Shown here: piece by piece, positions 35,848 through 45,243 of the stretch | Position numbering within the stretch: position 1 is the stretch's first letter | Layout: the number at the start of each line of letters is the position of its first letter | NCBI GenBank assembly: GCA_903881085.1 | Contig: CAIRSA010000035.1 | Location: 61,245 to 125,244, forward strand | Length of the DNA stretch: 64,000 nucleotides | Direction: 5' to 3' | Origin: an uncultured Acidobacteriia bacterium | GTDB lineage: Bacteria > Acidobacteriota > Terriglobia > Bryobacterales > Bryobacteraceae | Notes under the pieces: generated by a model | Databases searched by the model: none | What the model was told of the DNA's origin: nothing | Seen by the model: the letters and a program-made list of their open reading frames with translations, nothing else | Translations under genes and position numbers: made by a program

Positions 35848-37497
35848 CTACTCGGGCGGAGGAATTATGCGTTTGGTATCGAACTTCGGACGAACGGGCG
35901 ATTGGGCCAGGTTCCAACTCAACTGGTGCACCAACCGCGCCACGCGTTCCACCTTGGCATAGTCGATACGCTCGGGCCGGTCGTTGACAGTGTGATAGTC
36001 CGGATGCAGTCCAGTGTGAAAGAACAGCGCCGGGATGCCGCGCTGCAGGAATGGCCACTGGTCGGAGCGGCGAAGCAGATTGGACGCGTTGTTGTCGTAC
36101 TTGCGCACCAGGCCAAGATCGATGGTGCGATTCGCTTCCGTTGCCGCCGCGCTAAGGTCCGGGCTGTAGCTCCATCCCATCACGTGAACATTGTTTGCGT
36201 TCTGCGCCGCGGCCTGCACCTTCAATCCGCGGAAGCGTGGGCCACCGCTTTCGGGAACTTCTTCGCTGCGGCCGATCATATCCATGTTGAGCGCGCCAAC
36301 CACCTGTTCGAGAGGCCACGTGGCGTCCTCAAGCCAGGCCCAAGAGCCGAGCAGCGGCCCGCAGCAGCGCTCCTCCGAGCCCCAGGACGCGAAGATGACG
36401 GTACGCTTGGGTTTCTGCCCTTGTGCCGCGGCCAGCGCGTAGGCCTCGGCGATTCCGAGCAGCGCTGCTACGCCCGAGGCGTTGTCGTCGGCGCCGTTGA
36501 AGATCTGCTCGCCATCGGCGCCATTGTGATCGTAGTGCGCGGAGACGATCACTGCCTGCTTCTTCAACTCCGGGTCGGAGCCTTCGATCATAGCGATGGG
36601 CGAGCGATCCTCCACGATGGTCCGCTTCACTGAGGTGCGCAGTTCCACTTCTGCGCCAAGCGCGATGGTAGCTGCGCCACCGCCTTGCTCTGCCTTCGCG
36701 CGCAGACTGGCCAGCGAGAGGTTTGCGTTGCCGAGGACCGCTTCCACCATCGCCGGCGAAACCTCGGCAACCGGAATCTGAATGCGATTCGCATAGACCG
36801 CCAGCGTGTATTTTTCCAGATGCGGAGGCTGCGCCGGCCAGTAAGTTCGTGCCAGCTTGGGAAAGGCATCGGAGCCTCTCGTCTGTAAGCCGCTAACCAA
36901 CAGCACACCGGTTGCGCCGTGGTCCTGCGCCCACATTGCCTTGCGCAGCACGTTTGCGTATTCAGATGTCACCAGGCCGTCGAAGGCACTCTTCGGGTCC
37001 TGCGCGCCGGGTTCGCCTCCCATGATAAGTGCGATCTTGCCCTTTACCGCCGTGCCATAATCGTCCCACTTGAGCGCGGGTGCGAAAATGCCATATCCGG
37101 CAAACACAACGCTACCCTTGGTCTCAGCGCTTGGGCTGAAGATGAGCGGATAGAAATCGTCGAGTACGCGCAGTTCGCGGCGCGCGGGAAGCCCGGCGGT
37201 AACAGTCATACGGTTGCCATCGTGCAACCGGCCCAGCACGAGATCGAAACGATGGAAGAACGAATTGTTACTACCGCGGCCAATGAGCCCCAGTCGCTCG
37301 AATCGGGATGCGATGAATTCGGCGGTCAGTTCGTATTCATGTGACGCCGTGAGACGGCCGCGCATGGCGTCGCCGGCCAGGAAGAACAGGTCGGCCCGTA
37401 GTTTGCCGCGCTGGATGGTTTCATTGCCCGGAGCCCTGCCGGTTTGGGCAATCAGCGAGGCGGCCAACAAGCTGAGACAGAGAAATCGATTCATCAC
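35848..37497 (-). CDS. M28-family zinc aminopeptidase, exported
   Basis: A 549-residue di-zinc peptidase. Signal peptide MNRFLCLSLLAASLIAQ. A PA-type insert domain lies in the first half (about 120-230). Zinc ligands are visible in SAHYDHNG, FNGADDNASG and the WGSEERCCG block carrying the catalytic glutamate; the C-terminal histidine is in FFHTGLHPDYH. Start 37497 or the next Met at 37494. The cyclase gene follows 17 bp later, so a shared role is possible but unknown. Confidence 0.88.
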   Translation of the reverse strand: MMNRFLCLSLLAASLIAQTGRAPGNETIQRGKLRADLFFLAGDAMRGRLTASHEYELTAEFIASRFERLGLIGRGSNNSFFHRFDLVLGRLHDGNRMTVTAGLPARRELRVLDDFYPLIFSPSAETKGSVVFAGYGIFAPALKWDDYGTAVKGKIALIMGGEPGAQDPKSAFDGLVTSEYANVLRKAMWAQDHGATGVLLVSGLQTRGSDAFPKLARTYWPAQPPHLEKYTLAVYANRIQIPVAEVSPAMVEAVLGNANLSLASLRAKAEQGGGAATIALGAEVELRTSVKRTIVEDRSPIAMIEGSDPELKKQAVIVSAHYDHNGADGEQIFNGADDNASGVAALLGIAEAYALAAAQGQKPKRTVIFASWGSEERCCGPLLGSWAWLEDATWPLEQVVGALNMDMIGRSEEVPESGGPRFRGLKVQAAAQNANNVHVMGWSYSPDLSAAATEANRTIDLGLVRKYDNNASNLLRRSDQWPFLQRGIPALFFHTGLHPDYHTVNDRPERIDYAKVERVARLVHQLSWNLAQSPVRPKFDTKRIIPPPE

Positions 37498-37516
37498 TGG
37501 GGAACCTGTTCTTTCT

Positions 37517-38077
37517 TTAAGTGCGGATGGCGCCGATCAACTTGTTGGCGAAGTTTTCGCCCGATTCGGTATGCAGCAGGCGCTTGTCGACGGCCAGGGC
37601 ATCGTCGAGTGAATGAACCACCTGCATCATCCCTTTCAGATTGGACTCGACAAAGTATGCGCTGCCTTGCACGTCAGGGCGGGGCAGATAGTGATCATCC
37701 AGGCCGAAGTCGATGCGCAGGTGGCCGTCGCCATCTTGAAACTCCGGACCGAAGCAGCTGATCAGCACGCGGGCGGGCCGCAATGACCAGTCGCCGTCGT
37801 ATTGCCAGAGGCCCCACCAGGCATCGAGTTCATAGGCGCAGTCGAGGCTGAGATGGTTTTTAGCCGCGTCGATGACGAGCGAGGTGTCGAGCGGATCGGC
37901 GAAATCCTGTTCCAGCAGCGTAGGCTCACAGTAGGCGACTCCATAGACGCGCAGAGCCGGATTTGCCGGGTTTTTCGGCGAAAACGGGAACACTCGCAGC
38001 ATCTTATCGAAGTGGCGCAACATGTTCATTCCGGTGAATCCGCGTAGGGTGTAAGAGAGAAAAAGACGATCTGCCAT
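37517..38077 (-). CDS. conserved hypothetical protein
   Basis: A 186-residue soluble protein without signal peptide or recognised domain. It contains many aromatic residues around YELDAWWGLWQYDGDW and ends in a helix (ENFANKLIGAIRT). Codon use and composition match its neighbours. It is divergent from the YkgJ gene, with 26 bp between starts. No function can be offered. Confidence 0.7.
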   Translation of the reverse strand: MADRLFLSYTLRGFTGMNMLRHFDKMLRVFPFSPKNPANPALRVYGVAYCEPTLLEQDFADPLDTSLVIDAAKNHLSLDCAYELDAWWGLWQYDGDWSLRPARVLISCFGPEFQDGDGHLRIDFGLDDHYLPRPDVQGSAYFVESNLKGMMQVVHSLDDALAVDKRLLHTESGENFANKLIGAIRT

Positions 38078-38103
38078 GCAGATCCATTGTACCCTGGTAG
38101 GTG

Positions 38104-38607
38104 ATGATCACTGACCTCGTTCAAATACGCCGCCTTGGCGAACAGAAGCGCGATGAGAACGAGAAGCTGCGCAAACACATGAAGCGCCATGCCTTTGTGG
38201 AACGTGCATTGCGCAAGATTGCGGTCGATATTGAAGAGTCGATCAATTGCCAGGAGTGCGCCAATTGCTGCCGCGTGGCCACCACGAAGATCAACGAACG
38301 CGACGCGTTGAAGTTGGCGAAGTTCCTGCGCATCAAGCCGACGCAGTTTGTGAAAGACTATTGCCAGGAGAGCGAGGAAGAGGGCTGGGTTCTGAAACGG
38401 TCGAAGGAGACCGGTTGCGTGTTCCTCGATGGCAAATCGTGCACCGTGTACGAAGCCCGCCCGGGGACATGCCAGGACTTTCCGCACACCGTGCATGGCG
38501 CGGGAAGCCTCATGAGCCGCATGTGGGAGATGCCGGATCGCGCGACGTACTGCCCCATCGTATACAACACGCTGGAAGCGTTTAAGCCGGAAGTGAAGTT
38601 CCGGTAA
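38104..38607 (+). CDS. YkgJ-type cysteine cluster protein
   Basis: A 167-residue protein of the YkgJ/Fe-S oxidoreductase-like group. Cysteines are clustered: CQECANCCR at about 48-57, then GCVF, SCTVYEARPGTC and YCP; these probably bind iron-sulfur or zinc. The first 40 residues are helical and charged. Start chosen at ATG 38104; GTG at 38101 is in frame. Function of the family is unknown. Confidence 0.78.
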   Translation: MITDLVQIRRLGEQKRDENEKLRKHMKRHAFVERALRKIAVDIEESINCQECANCCRVATTKINERDALKLAKFLRIKPTQFVKDYCQESEEEGWVLKRSKETGCVFLDGKSCTVYEARPGTCQDFPHTVHGAGSLMSRMWEMPDRATYCPIVYNTLEAFKPEVKFR

Positions 38608-38629
38608 ACTCAAAACAAATTAAAGTGAG

Positions 38630-38660
38630 TTATTGGACAGGCGGATCGCCTGTCCAATAA
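38630..38660. repeat. perfect 14-bp palindrome, REP-like, possible bidirectional terminator
   Basis: TTATTGGACAGGCG and CGCCTGTCCAATAA flank a 3-base loop. It lies between the stops of the convergent YkgJ and glycine-zipper genes. The core is shared with 29556-29576. No T-tract follows, but the hairpin is strong and it sits exactly where both transcripts end. Confidence 0.6.
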
Positions 38661-39566
38661 CTATTGCAATTGCTCAGTGATGGTGATTGGCAGCAATAAG
38701 CGGAAGCTGACGCGTGATTCCACCGGCAACATCGCGTCATTACCGCGACTGCCTGCCACGGCTCCAACGCCAGCCGCACCACCAGCCCCTGCGCCGATCG
38801 CCGCGCCCTTTCCGCCGCCCGCCATTGCTCCGATCGCGGCTCCGAGCGCCGCGCCGATGCCGACCTTGGCCGCGTCATCACGGCGCGAAGATTCGCCGTT
38901 GCGCTGATACGTGTTAGTGCGAATGTTGATGCGTTGCCCGTCCGAAGAGTTCAACTTAGTTAGTTCCAATTCCAGATGGGCAGCGCCACGCATGCGGCCG
39001 GCGCGTTCGGAGGCCACAATCCGGCCTTCCATGCGCGAGCCACGCTCGGCCACAACGAAGCCATCGATAACCAGTGGCTGATCGAGCGTAGCGGAGAACT
39101 CGTCGCCACTCATGTCCCTTTCCGTCGAAATCGTTTGCGCCATGCGTACGATTAGCGTGGTGTTGGCGGTCAGCGTCACCGTGTTGGGCGTGCGCTCGAC
39201 TACCGGCTCCGGTGCGGGCAGTGGGGCCGGTGGCAGCGGGGCTTGCTGAATGGGAGCAGCGGACGGCTTCGACTCAACCGGCCGCTCCACTGGTTGGATT
39301 GGAGGCGCGGGTGGCATGGCTGCCACCTGAATTGGTGCGGGCTGTTGGCGCGCCATCATCACCGGTTTACGCTGCGGCGCGGAGGGCGCGCTGTCCACCA
39401 CGATTGGTTGCTGTGCGGGCTCCGCGGGCGACGGTTTCTCCGGTGCATCCAGCTTCAACATTGCAGTGAGCGGAGCCGCCGGCTGTGCCGCACGGCCTTC
39501 AAACAACAAGTAAACTGCGGCCGAGGCGATGACCACGCCGGCAACGAATGCGATGACCGTCTTCAT
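38661..39566 (-). CDS. membrane-anchored glycine-zipper protein
   Basis: A 301-residue envelope protein: N-terminal TM helix (MKTVIAFVAGVVIASAAVYLLF), a proline/alanine-rich linker (about 30-120), a beta-rich domain (VTLTANTTLIVRMAQTISTE to about 220) and a glycine zipper with repeated GxxxG (GIGAALGAAIGAMAGGG) before a last beta strand (SRVSFRLLLPITI). This plan recurs in Acidobacteriota. The zipper may pack in the membrane. Function unknown. Confidence 0.72.
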   Translation of the reverse strand: MKTVIAFVAGVVIASAAVYLLFEGRAAQPAAPLTAMLKLDAPEKPSPAEPAQQPIVVDSAPSAPQRKPVMMARQQPAPIQVAAMPPAPPIQPVERPVESKPSAAPIQQAPLPPAPLPAPEPVVERTPNTVTLTANTTLIVRMAQTISTERDMSGDEFSATLDQPLVIDGFVVAERGSRMEGRIVASERAGRMRGAAHLELELTKLNSSDGQRINIRTNTYQRNGESSRRDDAAKVGIGAALGAAIGAMAGGGKGAAIGAGAGGAAGVGAVAGSRGNDAMLPVESRVSFRLLLPITITEQLQ

Positions 39567-39617
39567 ACCTGTCTATTAAACGCGACGTTTTGCGACTTGG
39601 TTTCGTACAATGGTGTT

Positions 39618-40631
39618 ATGGTTCGATTTCCGGCCGGGTTCCACATTGGGCCCGTGGCCATTACTCCCGCGACTGTTCTGGCGCCCATGGCGGGCGTCAC
39701 CGATACCGTTTTCCGCCGCCTGATCCGCAATCAGGGCGGCTGCGGTTTGATTATGACCGAGTTCACCAGCTCGCATGGCATCATCGCCAACCGCGAAGGC
39801 CGCCGCCGCAATCGCACTTTCGACTATTTGGATTTCGAGCCGGAAGAACATCCCATCGCCGCTCAGTTGTTCGGATCGGACCCGGTGGTGATGGCCGATG
39901 CCGCGCGCTTCTGCGAAGAGATGGGCTTCGATTCCGTCGATATCAATTTCGGTTGCCCGGTTAAGAAGGTCGTGAAATGTAACGGCGGTTCGGGCCTGCT
40001 TCGCGATCTGCCGCTGGTTGAAAAGGTGCTGACTGAGTGCCGCAGTGCGATCAAGATTCCGCTAACCATGAAGTTTCGTGCCGGCTGGAACGATCAGCAG
40101 TTGGTGCACGTGCAGATGGCGCGATTGGCCGAGGCTTGCGGCCTGCAGGCCATTGCGCTGCATCCGCGCACGCGGGAACAAGGCTACAGCGGTAAGGCGG
40201 ACTGGACGCGCATCGCCGATGTGAAGGCCGCCGTGAAGATTCCGGTGATAGGCAATGGCGACATCGTCACTCCGGAAGATGCTGTGCGCATGATCGCCGA
40301 AACGAATTGCGATGCCGTGATGGTGGGCCGCGCCGCGTCGTCAAATCCGTGGATCTTCCGCCAGATCGCCGAGTATCTGGAAACAGGCAGTTACTTCCAT
40401 CCTTCCGAACAGGACCGCTATGCGCTGATGAAAACCTACTACAGTATGCTGGCTGAGGAGATGGTCTCCGACGCGCCTGGCAAAATGAAGCAGTTCGCCA
40501 CCTACTTTACGCACGGTGTGCGCAACGGCTCCAAACTGCGCGAAACAATCTATCATGCGCATGAAACGCAGGAGATCATCGATATGGTGGACGCCTTCTT
40601 TCATCGCGAATTGGAACTTGCTCATTCATGA
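39618..40631 (+). CDS. dusB: tRNA-dihydrouridine synthase (DusB family)
   Basis: FMN-dependent TIM-barrel enzyme reducing uridine in the tRNA D-loop, 337 residues from the ATG at 39618. The N-terminal LAPMAGVTD, the active-site cysteine in NFGCPVKKV (C113), and the C-terminal VMVGRAASSNPWIF (FMN phosphate) are all intact. The frame stays open upstream into the antisense of the previous gene but lacks family sequence there. It overlaps rnhA by ATGA. Confidence 0.93.
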   Translation: MVRFPAGFHIGPVAITPATVLAPMAGVTDTVFRRLIRNQGGCGLIMTEFTSSHGIIANREGRRRNRTFDYLDFEPEEHPIAAQLFGSDPVVMADAARFCEEMGFDSVDINFGCPVKKVVKCNGGSGLLRDLPLVEKVLTECRSAIKIPLTMKFRAGWNDQQLVHVQMARLAEACGLQAIALHPRTREQGYSGKADWTRIADVKAAVKIPVIGNGDIVTPEDAVRMIAETNCDAVMVGRAASSNPWIFRQIAEYLETGSYFHPSEQDRYALMKTYYSMLAEEMVSDAPGKMKQFATYFTHGVRNGSKLRETIYHAHETQEIIDMVDAFFHRELELAHS

Positions 40632-41071
40632 AAAAAGTGAAAGTGATTACAGACGGCGGTTGCATAGGCAACCCCGGCCCGGGCGGTTGGGCCTGCATTA
40701 TTCGCTATGGCGATCAAGCGAAGGAACTGGTCGGCAGCGAACGCGAAACGACGAATAACCGCATGGAATTGCGCGCCGCCATTGAAGGATTGAAGGCACT
40801 GAAAGAGCCGTGCGATGTGACGATCACGGCCGACTCGCAATACGTGATCAAGGGCATCACGGAGTGGATTCAGGGCTGGAAGCGCCGCGACTGGATCAAG
40901 CCCGATAAGCAGCCGGTGCTAAATAAAGACTTGTGGATGGAACTGGATTTCCAGGTGGACCGCCACACTGTCAAATGGGAATGGACCAAGGGCCACGCCA
41001 ATCACGCCGATAACAATCGCTGTGACGAATTGGCCAACGGCGCGGCAAGGGCTGCGGCAAAAGGAAAGTAA
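40628..41071 (+). CDS. rnhA: ribonuclease HI
   Basis: Cleaves RNA in RNA-DNA hybrids. The 147-residue length is typical. Catalytic residues D8/D9 region (VITDGGCIGNPGPGG), E47 (NNRMELRA), D69 (ITADSQYV) and D133 are present, with the H123 loop in TKGHANH. The start overlaps the dusB stop (ATGA) and the penicillin acylase gene starts 3 bp after its stop. This is an operon by spacing. Confidence 0.95.
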   Translation: MKKVKVITDGGCIGNPGPGGWACIIRYGDQAKELVGSERETTNNRMELRAAIEGLKALKEPCDVTITADSQYVIKGITEWIQGWKRRDWIKPDKQPVLNKDLWMELDFQVDRHTVKWEWTKGHANHADNNRCDELANGAARAAAKGK

Positions 41072-41074
41072 GCG

Positions 41075-43063
41075 ATGCGGCTGCTCCTGCTTGTACTTGG
41101 ATTGTTACCCGCTGGGGCGGCGGAGGTTAACATCCGCCGCGACACTTACGGCATTCCGCACATACTCGCTTCGACCGAAGAAGGTGCGGCCTTTGGTTTG
41201 GGTTACGCGCAGGCCGAAGACCACGCCGAAGGAATTGCCAGGCGCTATGTGGGTGCGCGCGGCGAAGCCAATAAGTCATACGGAGGCAGCAAAGAAGCGG
41301 ACTTTCGCGTGCTCGGCTATCGCAATGCGGAAGAGTCGCAACGTTTGTACAAGACACTGCCGGCGTCCTATCGAAAGTGGATCGATGCGTTCGCAGCCGG
41401 CGTAAACAAGTACGTTGTTGAACACAAGGCGAGTTTGCCTGCATGGATCCCCGTGTTTAGCGGCGTGGATATCGTGGCCTTCACGCGTTCGGGCGCGCTC
41501 ACCGGCTTGCGTGCGACAGAGGGTGAGCCTGAGCCTGGCGATCAGGATACCGGCTCGAACGCCTTCGCGCTCCACGGTTCGCGCACGGCATCCGGGTTTC
41601 CCATCCTGCTGGGCAATCCGCACCTGCAGTGGAACTCATGGTATTGGGAGGCACATATTACCGTGCCAGGAAAGATCAACTTCTTTGGTTCCACCTTGCC
41701 TGGGATTCCAACCCTGCGCGCCGGGTTTAACGAGCGGTTGGGCTGGGTAACTACGAACAATGCGCCCGACTTAGTCGACACTTACAAGCTTCCATTGGAC
41801 CCCGCCAGGCCGGATCACTATCTTTATGGCGGAAAGTCGTTGCCATTGCGCAAGCATGAAGTTACTCTCGGCGGCGAAACCAGAACCTTCTGGGAATCGC
41901 AGATCGGCCCCATCTCCACACGCACGGCCACGACGGCCACTGCTGTCCGTTCGGCTAGTTTGGACGCAGTTCGCTACTACGAAGGCTTCTACCTGCTGGC
42001 CAAGACGCACAATCTGCGCGAATTTCAAAAAGTGTTGGACCTGGGTCTGATTCCGACTTCGAACTTCACCTATGCCGATGCTGACGGCAACATTTTCTAC
42101 GCCTGGAATGCGCACCTGCCGAAGCGGCCGGACGATGGCACCGACTACAAAGGGACGGTTCCGGCGGAACCCAAGTACGTGTGGAAGAAGTTCCATGCTG
42201 GGGCCGATTTGCCGAGGTTGGTGAATCCTAAGGGCGGTTACATCATGAATTCGAACGATGCGCCGTGGTACACGAACCTGCAGCAGCCGATCGATCCAAA
42301 GCGCTTTCCGCGGTACTTTGAGCAGGGCGAGTTGCGGTTGCGGTCGCAGTCGATTCTTGAGCAGTTGGAAGGCGACCACAAGTTCACGATGGAAGATGTG
42401 TGGCGCGCCAAGTACAGCAGCAAGGTGCTGCAGGCCGACCGTATCAAAGCCGATCTGATTCGCGTATTGCCGCCATCGACGGCGCGCGATGTTCTGGCTG
42501 CGTGGGACAATCGGGTGCATCCCGATAGCCGCGGCGCGGTGTTGTTTCTGGGCTTCGCGGACCGCTATGCCAAGCTGACCAAGGCCCCTTATGCTGTGCC
42601 GTGGGATGCGGCTCATCCGGGCACTACGCCGAAGGGGCTGGGGGATGAAAATGCCGCGCTCGCGGCTTTCGAAGACGCCGCTGCTGCGGTCAAAAAACAG
42701 TATGGCAGCGAAGATGTTGCCTGGGGCGAGGTTCATCGTTACCGCTTCCCGGGCGGCATCGATCTGCCCGCAGGCGGCGCTAGCGGAGTGTATGGCGTGT
42801 ACCGCGTGCAGGGCTTCCAGAATGCTTCGGGCGAGAAGCAGATCGCCGGTCCGGAGAAAGGCTCCGGTGACGGCTGGGTGATCTCGGTTGAGTTTTCACA
42901 GCCAGTCAAAGCGTGGTCTGTCGTCGCCTACGGGCAGTCGGCGGACGCGAAGTCGAAGCATTGCTGCGACCAGATCGGCGTCTTTGCCGGCGAAAAGCTG
43001 CGGCCGGTTTGGTTCACTGAGGCGGAGATCAAGGCGCACCTGGAACGGGAATACAAACCGTAG
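41075..43063 (+). CDS. penicillin acylase family N-terminal nucleophile hydrolase
   Basis: A 662-residue Ntn-hydrolase precursor with a signal peptide (MRLLLLVLGLLPAGAAE). The mature beta chain would start at the nucleophile S161 in DTGSNAFAL, the G-S-N autoprocessing site of the family. The alpha chain is thus about 140 residues. Homologues hydrolyse amide bonds of penicillins, N-acyl homoserine lactones or acylated peptides; the choice cannot be made from sequence. It is third in the dusB-rnhA unit, an unusual operon context. Confidence 0.87.
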   Translation: MRLLLLVLGLLPAGAAEVNIRRDTYGIPHILASTEEGAAFGLGYAQAEDHAEGIARRYVGARGEANKSYGGSKEADFRVLGYRNAEESQRLYKTLPASYRKWIDAFAAGVNKYVVEHKASLPAWIPVFSGVDIVAFTRSGALTGLRATEGEPEPGDQDTGSNAFALHGSRTASGFPILLGNPHLQWNSWYWEAHITVPGKINFFGSTLPGIPTLRAGFNERLGWVTTNNAPDLVDTYKLPLDPARPDHYLYGGKSLPLRKHEVTLGGETRTFWESQIGPISTRTATTATAVRSASLDAVRYYEGFYLLAKTHNLREFQKVLDLGLIPTSNFTYADADGNIFYAWNAHLPKRPDDGTDYKGTVPAEPKYVWKKFHAGADLPRLVNPKGGYIMNSNDAPWYTNLQQPIDPKRFPRYFEQGELRLRSQSILEQLEGDHKFTMEDVWRAKYSSKVLQADRIKADLIRVLPPSTARDVLAAWDNRVHPDSRGAVLFLGFADRYAKLTKAPYAVPWDAAHPGTTPKGLGDENAALAAFEDAAAAVKKQYGSEDVAWGEVHRYRFPGGIDLPAGGASGVYGVYRVQGFQNASGEKQIAGPEKGSGDGWVISVEFSQPVKAWSVVAYGQSADAKSKHCCDQIGVFAGEKLRPVWFTEAEIKAHLEREYKP

Positions 43064-43070
43064 AGCGGGG

Positions 43071-43760
43071 TTACCACTCGACGGTTCTGCCGGGCGTAAG
43101 ATCCCAAACCTGACTTACCCCTTTTACTAACTCCTGTAATTCGCTTGGCTTTCCAGTAAGTGGCGGGAATGTCCCGAAATGCATGGGAATCACTTTCGGA
43201 GCTTGCAGCAAGTGGCAGGCCATGGCGGCTTCGTGCGGGCTCATCGTGTACAGGTCGCCGATGGGGAGGAAGGCCAGGTCCGGGTGGTATAAATCGCGGA
43301 TCAGCGCCATGTCGCTGAACACGTTCGTGTCGCCGGCGAAATAGACGGTGCGTCCATCGGGGAAGCGCACCACATAGCCAGCGGCCTCGCCACCATAAAT
43401 GATTTTGCCGTCGTCAAGAATGCCGCAGCTGTGGACGGCATGGGTCATGGTGACCTTTAGCGGACCAACCATCTGCGAACCGCCTTTGTTCATGCCTGCG
43501 GTGTTGGCGACCCCCTTTGATTCAAGCCACACGGCGGTCTCATAGATGGAAACGACTTTTGATGAAAACTTCTTGGCCAGCGGTACTGCGTCGTGGATAT
43601 GATCGAAGTGGCCGTGCGAAATCAGGATCGCATCCAACCGGTCCAATGAGTGGTCCTTGGGGTACGACGGGTTGCCGTCGAGCCATGGATCGAAGAGGAC
43701 AACCTCTCCCGAATCGAGCTTCCATTGAAATGTTCCGTGTCCCAGCCAGGTGATTTCCAT
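43071..43760 (-). CDS. UPF0173-type metallo-beta-lactamase-fold hydrolase
   Basis: Metal-dependent hydrolase of the beta-lactamase superfamily, 229 residues. The HxHxDH motif is SHGHFDHIHD (H49, H51, D53, H54), followed by GDTNVFSDM and PMHFGTFP for the other ligands. This is the standard UPF0173 arrangement and length. Stop is 8 bp from the convergent penicillin acylase stop. Natural substrate not known. Confidence 0.9.
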   Translation of the reverse strand: MEITWLGHGTFQWKLDSGEVVLFDPWLDGNPSYPKDHSLDRLDAILISHGHFDHIHDAVPLAKKFSSKVVSIYETAVWLESKGVANTAGMNKGGSQMVGPLKVTMTHAVHSCGILDDGKIIYGGEAAGYVVRFPDGRTVYFAGDTNVFSDMALIRDLYHPDLAFLPIGDLYTMSPHEAAMACHLLQAPKVIPMHFGTFPPLTGKPSELQELVKGVSQVWDLTPGRTVEW

Positions 43761-43828
43761 GACCCTATTTTAGCCTGTCCAGCGCAGTGGATTTCGCGAT
43801 TAGACGGCACACGCGGTACGATGGCTAC

Positions 43829-44428
43829 ATGCAATGGTATGAGGCCGAAGTACAGGCGCTCCAACGTGCCTGCGCCGGTCGCGTGAATGGAACACGCCAC
43901 CCGGTGTTCTACGGAAGTTCCTCCATACGGATGTGGGTTACACTTGCCGAGGATATAGACCCTTCCGTCGTGAACCTGGGATTTGGCGGCTCCACGCTGG
44001 AAGCTTGCGATTATTTCTTTGACCGCCTGGTACCCCCCGTGAAACCAGCGTCGCTGCTGCTTTATGCCGGCGATAACGATCTTGGCGACGGGCGTTCTCC
44101 GGAACAGGTGTTGGCCTCCTTTCGCTCGCTGGCAAGAAAGAGGGACGCAGCATTGGGTGGCGTTCCCTTCGGTTTTATATCTATTAAGCCCAGTCCGGCC
44201 CGGTTCGGAATCATCGACCGGATTCGCAAGACCAATGATCTGGTCCGAGCCGAGGTGGAAGCGACGGCCGGAGGCTACTATGTCGACATTTACTCATCGA
44301 TGCTCGACGAAGCCGGCCAGCCGCGGCCGGAGTTCTATTCGCCTGATGGGTTGCACTTGAACAGGGAAGGGTATAGGCTCTGGGCGGGTATTGTAAATAC
44401 GCATCGACACCAATTCTTAACGCAATGA
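43829..44428 (+). CDS. SGNH/GDSL-like hydrolase
   Basis: A 199-residue SGNH-fold hydrolase. Block I is FYGSSSIRMW with the catalytic serine, block II LGFGGS, block III YAGDNDL and block V DGLHLN, giving Ser-Gly-Asn-His. ATG at 43829 (MQWYEAEVQALQ) fits the domain; the frame is open to 43787 (TTG or similar) and would add 14 residues unlike the family. Such enzymes are esterases or lipases. It precedes two other hydrolase genes. Confidence 0.82.
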   Translation: MQWYEAEVQALQRACAGRVNGTRHPVFYGSSSIRMWVTLAEDIDPSVVNLGFGGSTLEACDYFFDRLVPPVKPASLLLYAGDNDLGDGRSPEQVLASFRSLARKRDAALGGVPFGFISIKPSPARFGIIDRIRKTNDLVRAEVEATAGGYYVDIYSSMLDEAGQPRPEFYSPDGLHLNREGYRLWAGIVNTHRHQFLTQ

Positions 44429-44467
44429 ACGTCAAACTGGAACAAATGTCTCCTACTCTTAAATAAG

Positions 44468-45196
44468 GTGAAAAGGGAATACCACAAGTGGTTTAGCAAT
44501 TCGCTCGGTCGCGATATGGAACTGCTGGCGTTTGGCCACGCGGGCGCCAAGGTGCTTGTGTTTCCCACGCGCGAAGGCCGGTTCTTCGACTACGAAGATT
44601 GGGGCTTGGTGGAGGCTTCGCGTTCGTCCATCGAAAACGGCCACATCCGTCTGTACTGCGTGGATGCGGTAGATTCGGAAAGTCTTTATTGCCGCTTCGC
44701 ACCGCCCCCTGCGCGCGTTCAGCGCCACCGTCAGTATGAGCAATACATTCTGGACGAGGTGCTGCCGTTTCTGCATGCTGAGAATGGATCTTCCTCAACC
44801 ATACTTCACGGCTGCAGCATCGGCGCCTATCACGCGGTAAGTTTGGCGCTGCGGCATCCGTCGTTGTTCACCAAGGTTGTCGGGTTGAGCGGGCGTTACG
44901 ATTTAACCAAGCCGGTAGGCACGTTTGACGATCTGTTCAGCGGCTACTACGACCAGGATATTTACTTCATCACGCCAAATCATTTTGTGCCGAATTTGTC
45001 GGATCCGCAAATCCTGTCAGCCATCCGCCGTTTGGACATCACCCTGGCTGTTGGCGAGGAAGATCCGTTTCACGAAAGCAACCGCATGTTGAGTGAGGCT
45101 CTGCGTGAAAAGGACGTGCCGCATAATCTCGCCATTTGGCCTGGAGAATCCCACCGGGCTAAATACTGGCGCGAGATGGTACGGCATTATTTGTAA
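44468..45196 (+). CDS. alpha/beta-hydrolase esterase
   Basis: A 242-residue esterase-like protein without signal peptide. The nucleophile elbow is HGCSIGAYHA (GxSxG), with a catalytic His in WPGESHRAKYW and an acid in GEEDPFHESN. This matches the esterase D-like family of putative esterases. GTG start at 44468 is preceded by AATAAGG. Substrate not known. It lies in the hydrolase group at 43.8-46.1 kb. Confidence 0.82.
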   Translation: MKREYHKWFSNSLGRDMELLAFGHAGAKVLVFPTREGRFFDYEDWGLVEASRSSIENGHIRLYCVDAVDSESLYCRFAPPPARVQRHRQYEQYILDEVLPFLHAENGSSSTILHGCSIGAYHAVSLALRHPSLFTKVVGLSGRYDLTKPVGTFDDLFSGYYDQDIYFITPNHFVPNLSDPQILSAIRRLDITLAVGEEDPFHESNRMLSEALREKDVPHNLAIWPGESHRAKYWREMVRHYL

Positions 45197-45243
45197 TCTT
45201 CGTCTTCCCCCAACCCTGCACAAAGCGATATACTGAGCCGGAA

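Noticed and set aside
41771..42736. Minus-strand frame of 321 codons
   Set aside because: Antisense to the penicillin acylase gene; low-complexity Arg/Gln/Pro translation.
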